The notes beneath the pieces are model-generated. The model made no database searches and was not told the DNA's origin. It worked only from the letters and a program-made list of their open reading frames with translations. The position numbers and the translations under genes are program-made. Below, in pieces: positions 25,923 through 33,682 of a stretch of 64,000 bases of DNA; the stretch's first letter is position 1; each line of letters opens with the position of its first letter. The DNA comes from WTGJ01 sp965237765 (GTDB taxonomy: Bacteria > Chloroflexota > Anaerolineae > Aggregatilineales > Phototrophicaceae): NCBI GenBank assembly GCA_965237765.1, contig OZ250157.1, forward strand, positions 2,356,001-2,420,000, read 5' to 3'.

Positions 25923-26602
25923 GCCGCCGCAAAGCGTTGACTGCGCTCTTCATCTTCGGCTTGCTGATGATCTTTATCGGCCCGAATGTGCTGCCGCGGC
26001 TATTGGGCAACGTATTGACGGGCGCGGACGAAGGTGTGCCTTGCGATTGGCTGCGGCGTGCGCCAGATTTGCGCGAAAGACAATCCTTATTGGCGCGCAC
26101 GTCTGCTGAGCCGTTATCCTTGCGCGTGAAGAGCGTACCCTTCCCCACCAGCGCCGAGACCATCTGGACGGTGAAGATCATCGTCATCAACCGGACAGCT
26201 GGCAGCATGCCCATCCTCTATCATCCAGATCAAGTGCTGATCGGTGATGACCCGACGACGAGCGGTTTTGGCATCATCTTCCGGCCGGGCCTGCCGCTGC
26301 AGAATTATGCAAGCCGTCAAGCTCGCACGTCCTACCCCCTCGAGGAAATCCGATTGCTCGGCCCGCGTCAACGCTGCACGATCACTCTGGATTTTCCTGG
26401 CGCGGCCGCCATCGTCGATATCGATACTGTGCGCTCTCTCACCGCGCAGGCCTATTACCGCATCTTGCAACCCGGCGAGCACCCTGAGGACGACGGATCT
26501 GTTGAGCCGACATTCCTCGATCAGGGCTTACGCGCCTCCGAAAAGGATATGGGTGTAATTTATTCGGAACAGTTGGCGATACCTGTGGCGCCGCAAGGTT
26601 AA
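25910..26602 (+). CDS. Membrane-anchored extracytoplasmic protein, unknown function
   Basis: 230 residues. One N-terminal hydrophobic helix (residues ~10-32, ALTALFIFGLLMIFIG) serves as anchor or uncleaved signal. The rest is soluble and beta-rich with a conserved-looking core (WTVKIIVINRTAGSMPILYHPDQVLIG, in pieces), reminiscent of DUF4352-like domains that report on solvent-exposed strands, but I cannot assign a family. It overlaps miaA by 13 bases, so it is co-expressed. Its stop and the opposite-strand stop share TTAA. Confidence 0.65.
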   Translation: MPTLSRRKALTALFIFGLLMIFIGPNVLPRLLGNVLTGADEGVPCDWLRRAPDLRERQSLLARTSAEPLSLRVKSVPFPTSAETIWTVKIIVINRTAGSMPILYHPDQVLIGDDPTTSGFGIIFRPGLPLQNYASRQARTSYPLEEIRLLGPRQRCTITLDFPGAAAIVDIDTVRSLTAQAYYRILQPGEHPEDDGSVEPTFLDQGLRASEKDMGVIYSEQLAIPVAPQG

Positions 26603-28584
26603 TCTACTTGCGGCAATTCCACATAATCGCGCGGGATGATGTCGTTTGCTCCGATGCCCAGGATCCCGAGCATCTCCTGAATGAGGCGAGCTTTCTCCTC
26701 TGCATCTTCGGCGGACCAAGTACGACTCTTGAGCTCGATGAAATGCCCTGGCAAATCGGGCCGTGTGATACGGTCGACATGTAGGAAAAAAGGCACGCCG
26801 CGGAACAAGATCTGCCAGCGTCGCCGTTCCTTGACCAATTCGGATTCGTGCGCGCCTTGGAAATATTCGCGGTAGAAGCGCAGCGGCCGGTCCGCTGGCG
26901 AATAAAAGCGGGAATGTGAGAGCACGGCCGAGCCGAGGATACTGCGTTCGTTGAAAGGGTTGGTGTAGGTGAGGCGGCTGCGAACTGAAGTCACCTCCCC
27001 CACTCCGCTGATGCTATCGTCCTCGCGGTAACGCACCATTCCCGCGCGTGGGTCGTCAAAATGGAAATAGGTGTCGTACTGGCGGTAATGCACCGTGCGC
27101 TGAATTTCTACTTCTTCATGATCGAACAATTCCTCGACCACCCAGGGGTCAGCGACGGTTGCCTTCAGCTGGACCTCGTAGGTTTCGCCGCGCTCGATCC
27201 CCAGGCTGATTGCGACCAATTTGCGCAAGACATCGCCTTCACGCGCGGAGAGGAAGACGCCGATGCGGTCGGCATACCCTTGTGATTCGTCGAAGATGGC
27301 GCCCTCGTCAATCGTGAGAAGCTGACGGTCACGCATCAACCAAACGCCATCGACCAGCGAATGGCAGACGTCTGAGCTCTTCACGGCGTAGACGAGTTGA
27401 GAATAAACCGCCTGCGGGTTGCTGCGCGTGTAATGTGGGAAATTGTGCAGCTGCTGACTATCTATCACGATGATATCGGCGTGCTTGCCAACCTCCAGGC
27501 TACCGCAAAGCGCGTCCAAACCGAGCGCTTTGGCGCCGTTGCATGTGGACATTTGCAGGACTTGCCAGGCGGGTAGTTTGGTGGGGTCACCAGTGCTGGT
27601 CTTGGCGAGGAAAGTCGCGAGGCGCATCTCCTCGAACATATCCAGGTCGTTGTTGCTGGCGGGGCCATCGGTGCCCAAGGCAACTGTGACGCCGGCATCC
27701 AGCAGGGCGGCGATGGGCGCGATGCCTGAAGAGATTTTGGTGTTGGCGCTCGGGTTATGGGCGACGGCGGTGCCTCTCTGCCGCATGAGGCGCATCTCGC
27801 CTTCGTCGATGGCTACGCAATGGGCAGCGACGGTCGGCGCATCCAGCAGGCCATTGGCGGCCACGCGACGGATGACGGTCTGACCGAAATCGCGCTGGCT
27901 CTCCTCGACCTCTGCCGGAGTTTCAGCGAGGTGTGTGAAGATGGGCAGGTCGTATTCCAACGCCAGGTTTCGACATAGCACCATGATTTCGTCTGTAGTG
28001 GAATATGGCGCGTGCGGCGCTATGGCCGGAGTGATGCGCGGGTGCGGCAGCCAGCGCTCGATGAACTGGCGCGTGTAAGCGAGGCTTTGCATGTAGCTTT
28101 CGGCATCCGGCGCGGGGAATTTGAGGATGGTCTCGCCCAGCACAGCTCGCATACCAGTTCGGGCGACCGCTTCGGCCACATCGGATTCGAAGTAATACAT
28201 ATCACCGAAGCAAGTGATACCGCCGCGGATCATCTCCGCGCAGGCTAAGGTTGCGCCTAGTTGGCAGAAGGCCGGATCCACGAATTCGCGCTCGACCGGC
28301 ATGATGTAACCGATGAGCCAGACATCGAGGCGCAGGTCATCCGCCAGACCGCGCAACAGGGTCATCGAGATGTGTGTATGCGAATTGACGAGGCCGGGCA
28401 GGATGTATTGCCCGCGGCAAGAGACCAGCTCTGAGGCGCGGTATTGCTGGGTGATGTCCTGGCTAGCGCCAATCGCGATGATGCGATCACCGCGGATGGC
28501 CAGCGCGCCATCATACAGGACATCCAGCCCCTTGTTCATCGTGATGACGATGCCATCGCGCAGGATGAGATCAACCGTTTCCAT
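26599..28584 (-). CDS. Amidohydrolase (SAH/MTA deaminase-like) fused to a CYTH triphosphate-tunnel domain
   Basis: 661 residues, two domains. Residues 1-~440 are a subtype III amidohydrolase like 5'-methylthioadenosine/S-adenosylhomocysteine deaminase: HTHIS (His69, His71), APHAPYS (His191), THLAE (His218, Glu221), AAHCV (His255) and GTDGPASNN (Asp306). Residues ~468-655 are a CYTH domain (CyaB/thiamine-triphosphatase fold): YEVQLKA (a Glu-x-Gln-x-Lys variant of ExExK), RQYDTYFHF, VRYRED, KERRRW and FIELKSR (Glu617, Lys619). The reading frame is continuous and codon use unbroken. GGAG precedes the ATG at 28584. Inference: deamination of an adenine-containing ligand coupled to polyphosphate recognition or hydrolysis. 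Confidence 0.85.
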   Translation of the reverse strand: METVDLILRDGIVITMNKGLDVLYDGALAIRGDRIIAIGASQDITQQYRASELVSCRGQYILPGLVNSHTHISMTLLRGLADDLRLDVWLIGYIMPVEREFVDPAFCQLGATLACAEMIRGGITCFGDMYYFESDVAEAVARTGMRAVLGETILKFPAPDAESYMQSLAYTRQFIERWLPHPRITPAIAPHAPYSTTDEIMVLCRNLALEYDLPIFTHLAETPAEVEESQRDFGQTVIRRVAANGLLDAPTVAAHCVAIDEGEMRLMRQRGTAVAHNPSANTKISSGIAPIAALLDAGVTVALGTDGPASNNDLDMFEEMRLATFLAKTSTGDPTKLPAWQVLQMSTCNGAKALGLDALCGSLEVGKHADIIVIDSQQLHNFPHYTRSNPQAVYSQLVYAVKSSDVCHSLVDGVWLMRDRQLLTIDEGAIFDESQGYADRIGVFLSAREGDVLRKLVAISLGIERGETYEVQLKATVADPWVVEELFDHEEVEIQRTVHYRQYDTYFHFDDPRAGMVRYREDDSISGVGEVTSVRSRLTYTNPFNERSILGSAVLSHSRFYSPADRPLRFYREYFQGAHESELVKERRRWQILFRGVPFFLHVDRITRPDLPGHFIELKSRTWSAEDAEEKARLIQEMLGILGIGANDIIPRDYVELPQVD

Positions 28585-28590
28585 ATGCGG

Positions 28591-29298
28591 TTACTCCGGC
28601 GCCAGGTGTGGGGCAATTTGTGCGAGCAAGGTACGGGCGGCGCGTTGGGCCGCTGTTTGTTTATTGGGACCGCGGCCTTGTGCGCTTTCGCTTTCAGCGA
28701 GGCGGACTTCCACGACGAATTCGGCGGCGTGGTTGGGTCCGGCATGGGCGATGGTATCGTACTGAGGCGTAATGCCACACTCCGCTTGCGCCCATTCCTG
28801 AAGGCGGCTGCGCGCATCCTTGGCTTGCGCTTCGCGCAACGCCGCTGGCAAGCGTGGACGAAGTAACGGTATCAGGAAACCACGGAGCGTGTCCATCCCC
28901 TGGTCCCAATAGAGCGCGCCGATGAAGGCTTCGAAAGCACCGGCGAGGATGGATTCGCGCTTGCGGCCACCGTTCGCTTCCTCGCCGCGGCCGATGCGCA
29001 AGTGAGCCCCCAAATCGCAAGCGCGAGCCAACTCCGTCAGCGTTTCCCCGCGCACCAGCGCCGCCCGCATACGCGTGAGCGCTCCTTCGCGCAAATGCGG
29101 ATATTCCGTCATGAGTAAATCGGCAACGATGGCGCTGAGCAACGCATCGCCGAGGAATTCGAGACGCTCGTTATTCTCCACAGCCTGGCGCGATTCATGC
29201 GTGTATGAGCGGTGCGTGAGCGCCATTTGCGGCAACTCCGGATCATGGAACTGCACGTTCAGTCGCTCACAAAGCGCGGTCAAGGAGGTGTCGGTCAT
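28591..29298 (-). CDS. rnc: Ribonuclease III
   Basis: 235 residues. The RNase III signature ERLEFLGDALL is present, with the further acidic catalytic residues in GAFEAFIGALYWDQG, followed by a C-terminal double-stranded RNA-binding domain (residues ~160-230: RLQEWAQAECGITPQYDTI and AAQRAARTLLAQI). It cleaves dsRNA in rRNA and mRNA processing. The ATG overlaps the moaDE stop (ATGA). The CYTH-fusion gene follows 6 bases downstream. Confidence 0.95.
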   Translation of the reverse strand: MTDTSLTALCERLNVQFHDPELPQMALTHRSYTHESRQAVENNERLEFLGDALLSAIVADLLMTEYPHLREGALTRMRAALVRGETLTELARACDLGAHLRIGRGEEANGGRKRESILAGAFEAFIGALYWDQGMDTLRGFLIPLLRPRLPAALREAQAKDARSRLQEWAQAECGITPQYDTIAHAGPNHAAEFVVEVRLAESESAQGRGPNKQTAAQRAARTLLAQIAPHLAPE

Positions 29299-30035
29299 CC
29301 CTGGCGGTCGGCAGGTTGGGGCTGGTAGCTACCTTCCACCCACAGTTCACCCTCGCTGCCGAATTCCTTTTTCCAGATGGGCACGATTTCCTTTAAGCGA
29401 TCGATGCCGTAACGTGTCGCTTCGAAGCAGCCACTAGCACGATGGGCGGATGCGCAGGCGATGAGTACTGTCGGTTGCCCGACCGCTAGGTGGCCGGTGC
29501 GCTGCACGATGGCGATCCCTTGCACCTCCGGCCAGCGCGCACGAATTTCGGCAGCGACCTGCCCCATTTTGCGCTCGGCCATCGGTGCATATGCTTCGTA
29601 TTCGAGGCTCGCAGTCTCGCGGCTCGTCGTGGCGGAATGGTGATCCATATGCGTCGTCCGTCCGCGCACGATACCGCTGAACAAGCAGACGGCACCGGTG
29701 TCTGGCGTGGAGATGGAACGGAGCAATTCATCATGGCAGATGGGCGCCGCCGTGAGGCGCAAATGAGTTGGGTAATCGTGACCGCCACTCACGGGTGGGA
29801 AGAAAGCGACGCGGTCGCCATCGCGCACGCGATCTTCGGCGAAGGCGAATTCCTCGTTGATGGCGGCGAGGGCCGCTGAAAGGTGATCACCCAGCGCCGG
29901 GTATCGCTCGGATATGCGGGAGCGCAATTGCTGCAGCGTCGTCTCTTCATCTGGCAGAGTGAGCGTATCTTCGCGGGCGCCAGTCAACTCGCGCAGGGTA
30001 GCGAAGAACAATACTTTAACCCGCATCGGCGTCAT
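29295..30035 (-). CDS. MoaD-MoaE fusion, single-chain molybdopterin synthase
   Basis: 246 residues from the ATG at 30035, inside the 3' end of moaC; the ATG at 30026 is an alternative. Residues 1-85 are MoaD (ubiquitin-like, MRVKVLFFATLRELTG ... FPPVSGG) ending in the Gly-Gly that must become a thiocarboxylate. Residues ~86-246 are MoaE, with the catalytic Lys region in GIDRLKEIVPIWKKEF and ASAHRASGCFEATRY. Together they add dithiolene sulfurs to cPMP. A free MoaD C-terminus is needed for sulfur transfer, so cleavage after the Gly-Gly is expected, as reported for mycobacterial MoaX. Confidence 0.92.
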   Translation of the reverse strand: MTPMRVKVLFFATLRELTGAREDTLTLPDEETTLQQLRSRISERYPALGDHLSAALAAINEEFAFAEDRVRDGDRVAFFPPVSGGHDYPTHLRLTAAPICHDELLRSISTPDTGAVCLFSGIVRGRTTHMDHHSATTSRETASLEYEAYAPMAERKMGQVAAEIRARWPEVQGIAIVQRTGHLAVGQPTVLIACASAHRASGCFEATRYGIDRLKEIVPIWKKEFGSEGELWVEGSYQPQPADRQG

Positions 30036-30540
30036 CCATTGTGTCAGGCGCTTCTTCCAAGTCATCCGCGCGGTAATCTCCGCTTTGGCCGCCGCGTTTT
30101 TCCAGCAATCGGATGTCGCTGATGCGCATTTGGCGATCGATGGCTTTCGCCATATCGTAGATAGTCAGGGCGGCTACGCTGGCGGCAGTTAGCGCTTCCA
30201 TCTCAACCCCGGTTTGGGCGGTCGTCTGCACACTGGCGCGGATGCGGACACATGATTCGTCCTGATCCAGCTGCAAATCGACGGCCACGCTCCCTAACGG
30301 TAGCGGGTGACAGAGCGGAATCAGCTCCGAAGTTCGCTTGGCAGCCATGATGCCGGCCAAGCGCGCTACACTAAGCACATCGCCTTTGCGAATCACACCC
30401 GCTTGGATCTGGATGAGTGTTTCCGGATGCATGTAGACAGCGCCCGCGGCCACCGCCAACCGCGCGGTGGTTGGCTTCGCGCTGATATCGACCATCTGCG
30501 CGCGGCCTCGCTCGTCCAGGTGGGTCAATCGCTGTTTCAT
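30016..30540 (-). CDS. moaC: Cyclic pyranopterin monophosphate synthase accessory protein MoaC
   Basis: 174 residues from ATG at 30540 (a GTG immediately precedes). The landmarks SELIPLCHPLPLG and TGVEMEALTAASVAALTIYDMAKA contain the active-site residues of MoaC, which converts the MoaA product to cPMP in molybdenum cofactor synthesis. It overlaps moaDE by 20 bases. The -10 (TATAAT) ends 8 bases before this ATG, so the transcript is probably leaderless. Confidence 0.94.
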   Translation of the reverse strand: MKQRLTHLDERGRAQMVDISAKPTTARLAVAAGAVYMHPETLIQIQAGVIRKGDVLSVARLAGIMAAKRTSELIPLCHPLPLGSVAVDLQLDQDESCVRIRASVQTTAQTGVEMEALTAASVAALTIYDMAKAIDRQMRISDIRLLEKRGGQSGDYRADDLEEAPDTMDDADAG

Positions 30541-30548
30541 CACGGTTG

Positions 30549-30557
30549 ATTATAGCA
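30549..30557 (-). promoter_or_regulatory. Extended -10 of moaC, probable leaderless start
   Basis: Minus strand TGCTATAAT (30549-30557) is a perfect extended -10. The moaC ATG is 8 bases downstream. No room for a ribosome-binding site. Confidence 0.65.
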
Positions 30558-30578
30558 GAGACGGGATGGAAAACCCGT

Positions 30579-30608
30579 TTGGCCGGCTGACTACCGCTCG
30601 GCTATACT
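30579..30608 (+). promoter_or_regulatory. Promoter of ftsY
   Basis: TTGGCC (30579-30584), 18-base spacer, TATACT (30603-30608). The start site would be near 30615, giving a leader of about 13 bases before the ATG at 30628, with AGG as the only ribosome-site trace. Back to back with the moaC promoter. Confidence 0.5.
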
Positions 30609-30627
30609 GCGGCAGTTTCTATAGGTG

Positions 30628-31533
30628 ATGCGAGTGCCCGAAAATATGTACAAAAGCGCGCTGGGGAAGACGCGCCGCTCGCTGCTTGGGCGGTTGGCGG
30701 GCTTATGGTCCAGCGCGCAGCTCACAGAAGAGCAATGGGGAGAATTGGAAGCGACCCTCATTCAGGCGGATGTGGGTCTTGCGGTCGCCACATCGATCAT
30801 CGAAAAAATGCGCGCGTCGGGCATTCGTGATGAAGCAGCTGCGCGAGAAGCGTTGCGCGAGGCCTTGCTTTCCCTGTTGCGCGAGCCGGCGCCTCCGAAT
30901 TTGAGCGGACGACCGCTATCCGTCGTGCTCATAGTGGGCGTGAACGGCTCTGGCAAAACGACGACCATCGGCAAGTTGGCGCATCGTTTTGGCAATTTGC
31001 AGCGACGGCGCGTCCTGCTGGCCGCAGCGGATACCTTTCGCGCGGCGGCGATCGAGCAGCTGCAACTTTGGGGCGAGCGGGTGGGCGCGCCTGTCATCGC
31101 GCAGCAGCCTGGCGCAGACCCAGCGGCTGTGGTCTTCGATGCAGGCGATGCGGCACGCGCCGGTAATTATGACTTGCTGCTCATCGATACGGCCGGACGC
31201 TTGCATACCAACGCCAACTTGATGGCCCAATTGGCAAAACTGCGGCAAGTGACGACGCGCATCGCGCCGGGTGCGCCACACGAAACCTGGCTGGTACTCG
31301 ATGGCACCACGGGGCAAAACGCCATCCAACAAGCGCGCCAGTTCCAGGAGCAACTGGCGGTGAGCGGCGTCATCGTCAGCAAACTGGATAGCTCGGCGAA
31401 AGGTGGTATGATCTTTTCTGTCTGCGAGGATTTGCGGCTGCCCGTGCATTACGTCGGACTGGGGGAGCGGCTGGAGGATTTAGCGCTCTTTTCGCCTGGC
31501 GTTTTTGTTGATAGCCTAATCGCCGCGTCGTGA
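30628..31533 (+). CDS. ftsY: Signal recognition particle receptor FtsY
   Basis: 301 residues, a short FtsY lacking the acidic N-terminal A domain of E. coli. The N domain (residues ~1-90) is followed by the G domain with GVNGSGKTTT, DTFRAAA, DTAGRLHTNANLM and SKLDSSAKGG. It docks SRP-ribosome complexes at the translocon. The start is uncertain: ATG 30628 or ATG 30646. It overlaps the next gene (TGATG), with prfB following, in a translation-linked operon. Confidence 0.95.
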   Translation: MRVPENMYKSALGKTRRSLLGRLAGLWSSAQLTEEQWGELEATLIQADVGLAVATSIIEKMRASGIRDEAAAREALREALLSLLREPAPPNLSGRPLSVVLIVGVNGSGKTTTIGKLAHRFGNLQRRRVLLAAADTFRAAAIEQLQLWGERVGAPVIAQQPGADPAAVVFDAGDAARAGNYDLLLIDTAGRLHTNANLMAQLAKLRQVTTRIAPGAPHETWLVLDGTTGQNAIQQARQFQEQLAVSGVIVSKLDSSAKGGMIFSVCEDLRLPVHYVGLGERLEDLALFSPGVFVDSLIAAS

Positions 31534-32357
31534 TGGCTGAGCGAATACCCCTGCCTCGCATCATGAGCGCGCGCAACCCGCGCCTGCAACAGATTCGTCG
31601 CCTGTATCGTAAGAACGCGCGCCTTCATGAGGGTTGCTATGTAGTGGATACACCGCGTGATTTGGAGCGAGCGCTGGCGGCGGGTTATGCGCTGGAATAT
31701 GTTTTAATCTGTGAGGAACTGATCGATCCCGAATCTGATGTTCTGGCCGCTCTGCCTGCCAAGTGTAGTCATGCGGTATCTGCAAAATTACTGGCGCGCG
31801 TCGGTTACCGGCAGAATCCGAGTGGCCTGTTGGCTGTATTGCGCTCGCCTACGCCGCCTGTTTGGGATGAGCGCACGGCCGAGGTACCTTTGTTGCTAGC
31901 GATGGTCGGTTTGCGCGTGCCGGGTAATATTGGTGCTCTCTTGCGCAGCGCGGATGCGTTGGGAGTGCGGACATCACTCTTGGTAGATTCACCGCTCGAT
32001 TTGTATAATCCAAACCTGATTCGCAACAGCACCGGCGCCTGCTTTTTGCAAAACCTCATCCCGCTCAGCACCGAAGCGGCCATAGCACGGATGCGGGAGG
32101 CAGGCTTTGCACTGGTCGCAGCGGCGGTGGATGGGGAGCGCTCAATTTACAATACAGAATTGCCCGAAAAATTGGCGATTGTCCTTGGCGAAGAACACGC
32201 CGGTCTGGATGAGCGTTGGCTGGCATCCGCTGATATGCGTCTGCGAGTACCGGCGGCGGGAGAGGCGGTCGACTCGCTCAACGTTGCGGCTTGCGGTGCG
32301 GTAATGATGTACGAGGCGCGGCGCCAACAACACGCGCGGCTCGATCGGGAGCGATGA
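31533..32357 (+). CDS. TrmH/SpoU-family RNA 2'-O-ribose methyltransferase
   Basis: 274 residues. A substrate-binding N-terminal domain (residues 1-~105; SARNPRLQQIRRLYRK, then QNPSGLLAV) is followed by the SPOUT knot: motif 1 GLRVPGNIGALLRSADALG, motif 2 VLGEEHAGL and motif 3 VDSLNVAACGAVMMYEA. NPNLIRNSTGA lies between. It methylates a ribose in rRNA or tRNA; the target is not predictable. It overlaps ftsY by one base and prfB by 4. Confidence 0.9.
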   Translation: MAERIPLPRIMSARNPRLQQIRRLYRKNARLHEGCYVVDTPRDLERALAAGYALEYVLICEELIDPESDVLAALPAKCSHAVSAKLLARVGYRQNPSGLLAVLRSPTPPVWDERTAEVPLLLAMVGLRVPGNIGALLRSADALGVRTSLLVDSPLDLYNPNLIRNSTGACFLQNLIPLSTEAAIARMREAGFALVAAAVDGERSIYNTELPEKLAIVLGEEHAGLDERWLASADMRLRVPAAGEAVDSLNVAACGAVMMYEARRQQHARLDRER

Positions 32358-33442
32358 ACGTTCTCATCGCCCAGCTCAGATCCCTCGCCGAGCAATGCGC
32401 ATTGTTAATGGCTCGCTTGGATATCGAAGGGCGCGAACGCCAGGCCGCCGAATGGCAACAGCGTGCGCAGGCGCTCGATTTTTGGGACGACACGGAAGCC
32501 GCCCAACAGATGATGCAAAGGCTCTCACGCGTGCGGGCGAGCATTGAGCGCTGGCGGGGCCTGGCGCGGCGAATTTCGGAAGCGCTCGAGTTGGCCGAAT
32601 TGCAAGATGAATCGTTGCACGATGAGCTGTGCGCCGAGACGGATGAGTTGTCGGCTATTGTCGAGCGGATGACGTTACGCGCCATGCTCGGCGGTGAACA
32701 CGACAATGAAGACGCAATTTTAGCAATACACGCCGGCGCGGGAGGGACCGATTCGCAAGATTGGTGCGAGATATTGGAGCGGATGTATCTGCGCTGGGCC
32801 GAAAGCCAGGGATACCGCAGTGAAATCCTGGAACGGAGCGAGGGCGAAAACGCAGGCATCAAGAGCGTCACGATGAGCGTCAGTGGCGAATACGCTTATG
32901 GTTATCTGCTGAGCGAGCAAGGGGTGCACCGTCTCGTGCGCCTTAGCCCATTTGACGCCGCCAACCGTCGCCATACTTCCTTTGCCAAAGTGGAGCTTTG
33001 GCCGGATATTCAAGGCGATATCAATATCGTGATTTCGCCGCGGGATTTGCGCATCGATACCTATCGCGCGGCCGGCGCCGGTGGCCAGCACGTGCAAAAG
33101 AACGATACCGCGGTGCGCATTACGCATGAGCCATCGGGCATTGTCGTGCAATGCCAGAATCAACGCAGTCAGACGCAAAACCGCCAACGCGCGTTGCAGA
33201 TTTTGAAGGCCCGGCTGTATGAGTTGGAGCGTCAGAAGCAGCGAGATGAGTTGGCGGAATTGAAGGGAGAGAATGTTGGCGCCGCCTGGGGCAACCAGAT
33301 CCGCTCCTATGTGATGCACCCTTACCAAATGGTGAAAGACCACCGCACCAGCCAAGAGACGGGTAACGTTCAGGCGGTCTTGGATGGGCGGCTGGATGAA
33401 TTTATGGAAGCCTTCTTGCGCGCGAAAATTGGCGGAGGTTGA
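32354..33442 (+). CDS. prfB: Peptide chain release factor 2 without programmed frameshift
   Basis: 362 residues from ATG at 32354. The RF2 stop-recognition tripeptide Ser-Pro-Phe is in RLVRLSPFDAANR and the peptidyl-hydrolysis GGQ in AGGQHVQKND; AGAGGTDSQDW is also RF2-type. It recognises UGA and UAA. Most bacteria make RF2 through a +1 frameshift at an early UGA; here the region aligned to that site reads GCT CGC TTG GAT with no stop, so the gene is translated straight through. The upstream in-frame extension (to 32291) lies inside the methyltransferase gene. Confidence 0.95.
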   Translation: MNVLIAQLRSLAEQCALLMARLDIEGRERQAAEWQQRAQALDFWDDTEAAQQMMQRLSRVRASIERWRGLARRISEALELAELQDESLHDELCAETDELSAIVERMTLRAMLGGEHDNEDAILAIHAGAGGTDSQDWCEILERMYLRWAESQGYRSEILERSEGENAGIKSVTMSVSGEYAYGYLLSEQGVHRLVRLSPFDAANRRHTSFAKVELWPDIQGDINIVISPRDLRIDTYRAAGAGGQHVQKNDTAVRITHEPSGIVVQCQNQRSQTQNRQRALQILKARLYELERQKQRDELAELKGENVGAAWGNQIRSYVMHPYQMVKDHRTSQETGNVQAVLDGRLDEFMEAFLRAKIGGG

Positions 33443-33468
33443 GTCTGCGGCCAAAGGCCAAAACATCC

Positions 33469-33497
33469 TTGACAAACATGTTCCAAAATGCTAAATT
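33469..33497 (+). promoter_or_regulatory. Promoter of rpoC
   Basis: TTGACA (33469-33474), 17-base spacer, TAAATT (33492-33497), with TG extending the -10 (TGCTAAATT). Transcription would begin near 33504, about 179 bases upstream of the rpoC start. Confidence 0.8.
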
Positions 33498-33503
33498 TGC
33501 CAG

Positions 33504-33682
33504 TTATGGGCGGCGTGATATTCGCGTTTTGAAATTTGCATAGCTGTAGCGACCCTGGCGAGAGGCGGGGAGATGGGCGATTCGTCTGCCTTTTTGCCTG
33601 TTCGTGTGTGGTTTCGCGCGTGTGCTCGTTTTTGCGCCGAGGCTTAGCTGCCCATTCGGTCCATTAGGCAAGGAGGTTTCTC
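33504..33682 (+). promoter_or_regulatory. Long 5' leader of rpoC
   Basis: A leader of about 179 bases with no convincing ORF. It holds a hairpin followed by a T-run (next entry), T-rich stretches, and ends with AAGGAGG (33670-33676) placed 6 bases before the TTG start. The length and the internal terminator-like hairpin suggest attenuation or protein-mediated control of beta-prime synthesis. The leader family is not one I recognise. Confidence 0.45.
33563..33595 (+). terminator. Terminator-like hairpin (possible attenuator) in the rpoC leader
   Basis: AGGCGGG (33563-33569) can pair with TCTGCCT (33585-33591), with two G-T pairs and a 15-base loop, followed by TTTTT. It lies about 60 bases after the predicted rpoC start site, so it would act within the rpoC transcript. 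It could also stop read-through from prfB. Confidence 0.35.

Noticed and set aside
26599..28584. Amidohydrolase and CYTH as two separate genes
   Set aside because: There is no stop, no internal ribosome site and no plausible start between the domains; the linker reads as ordinary coding sequence.
32354..32480. Programmed +1 frameshift in prfB
   Set aside because: No in-frame UGA is present and RF2 reads continuously from a good start.
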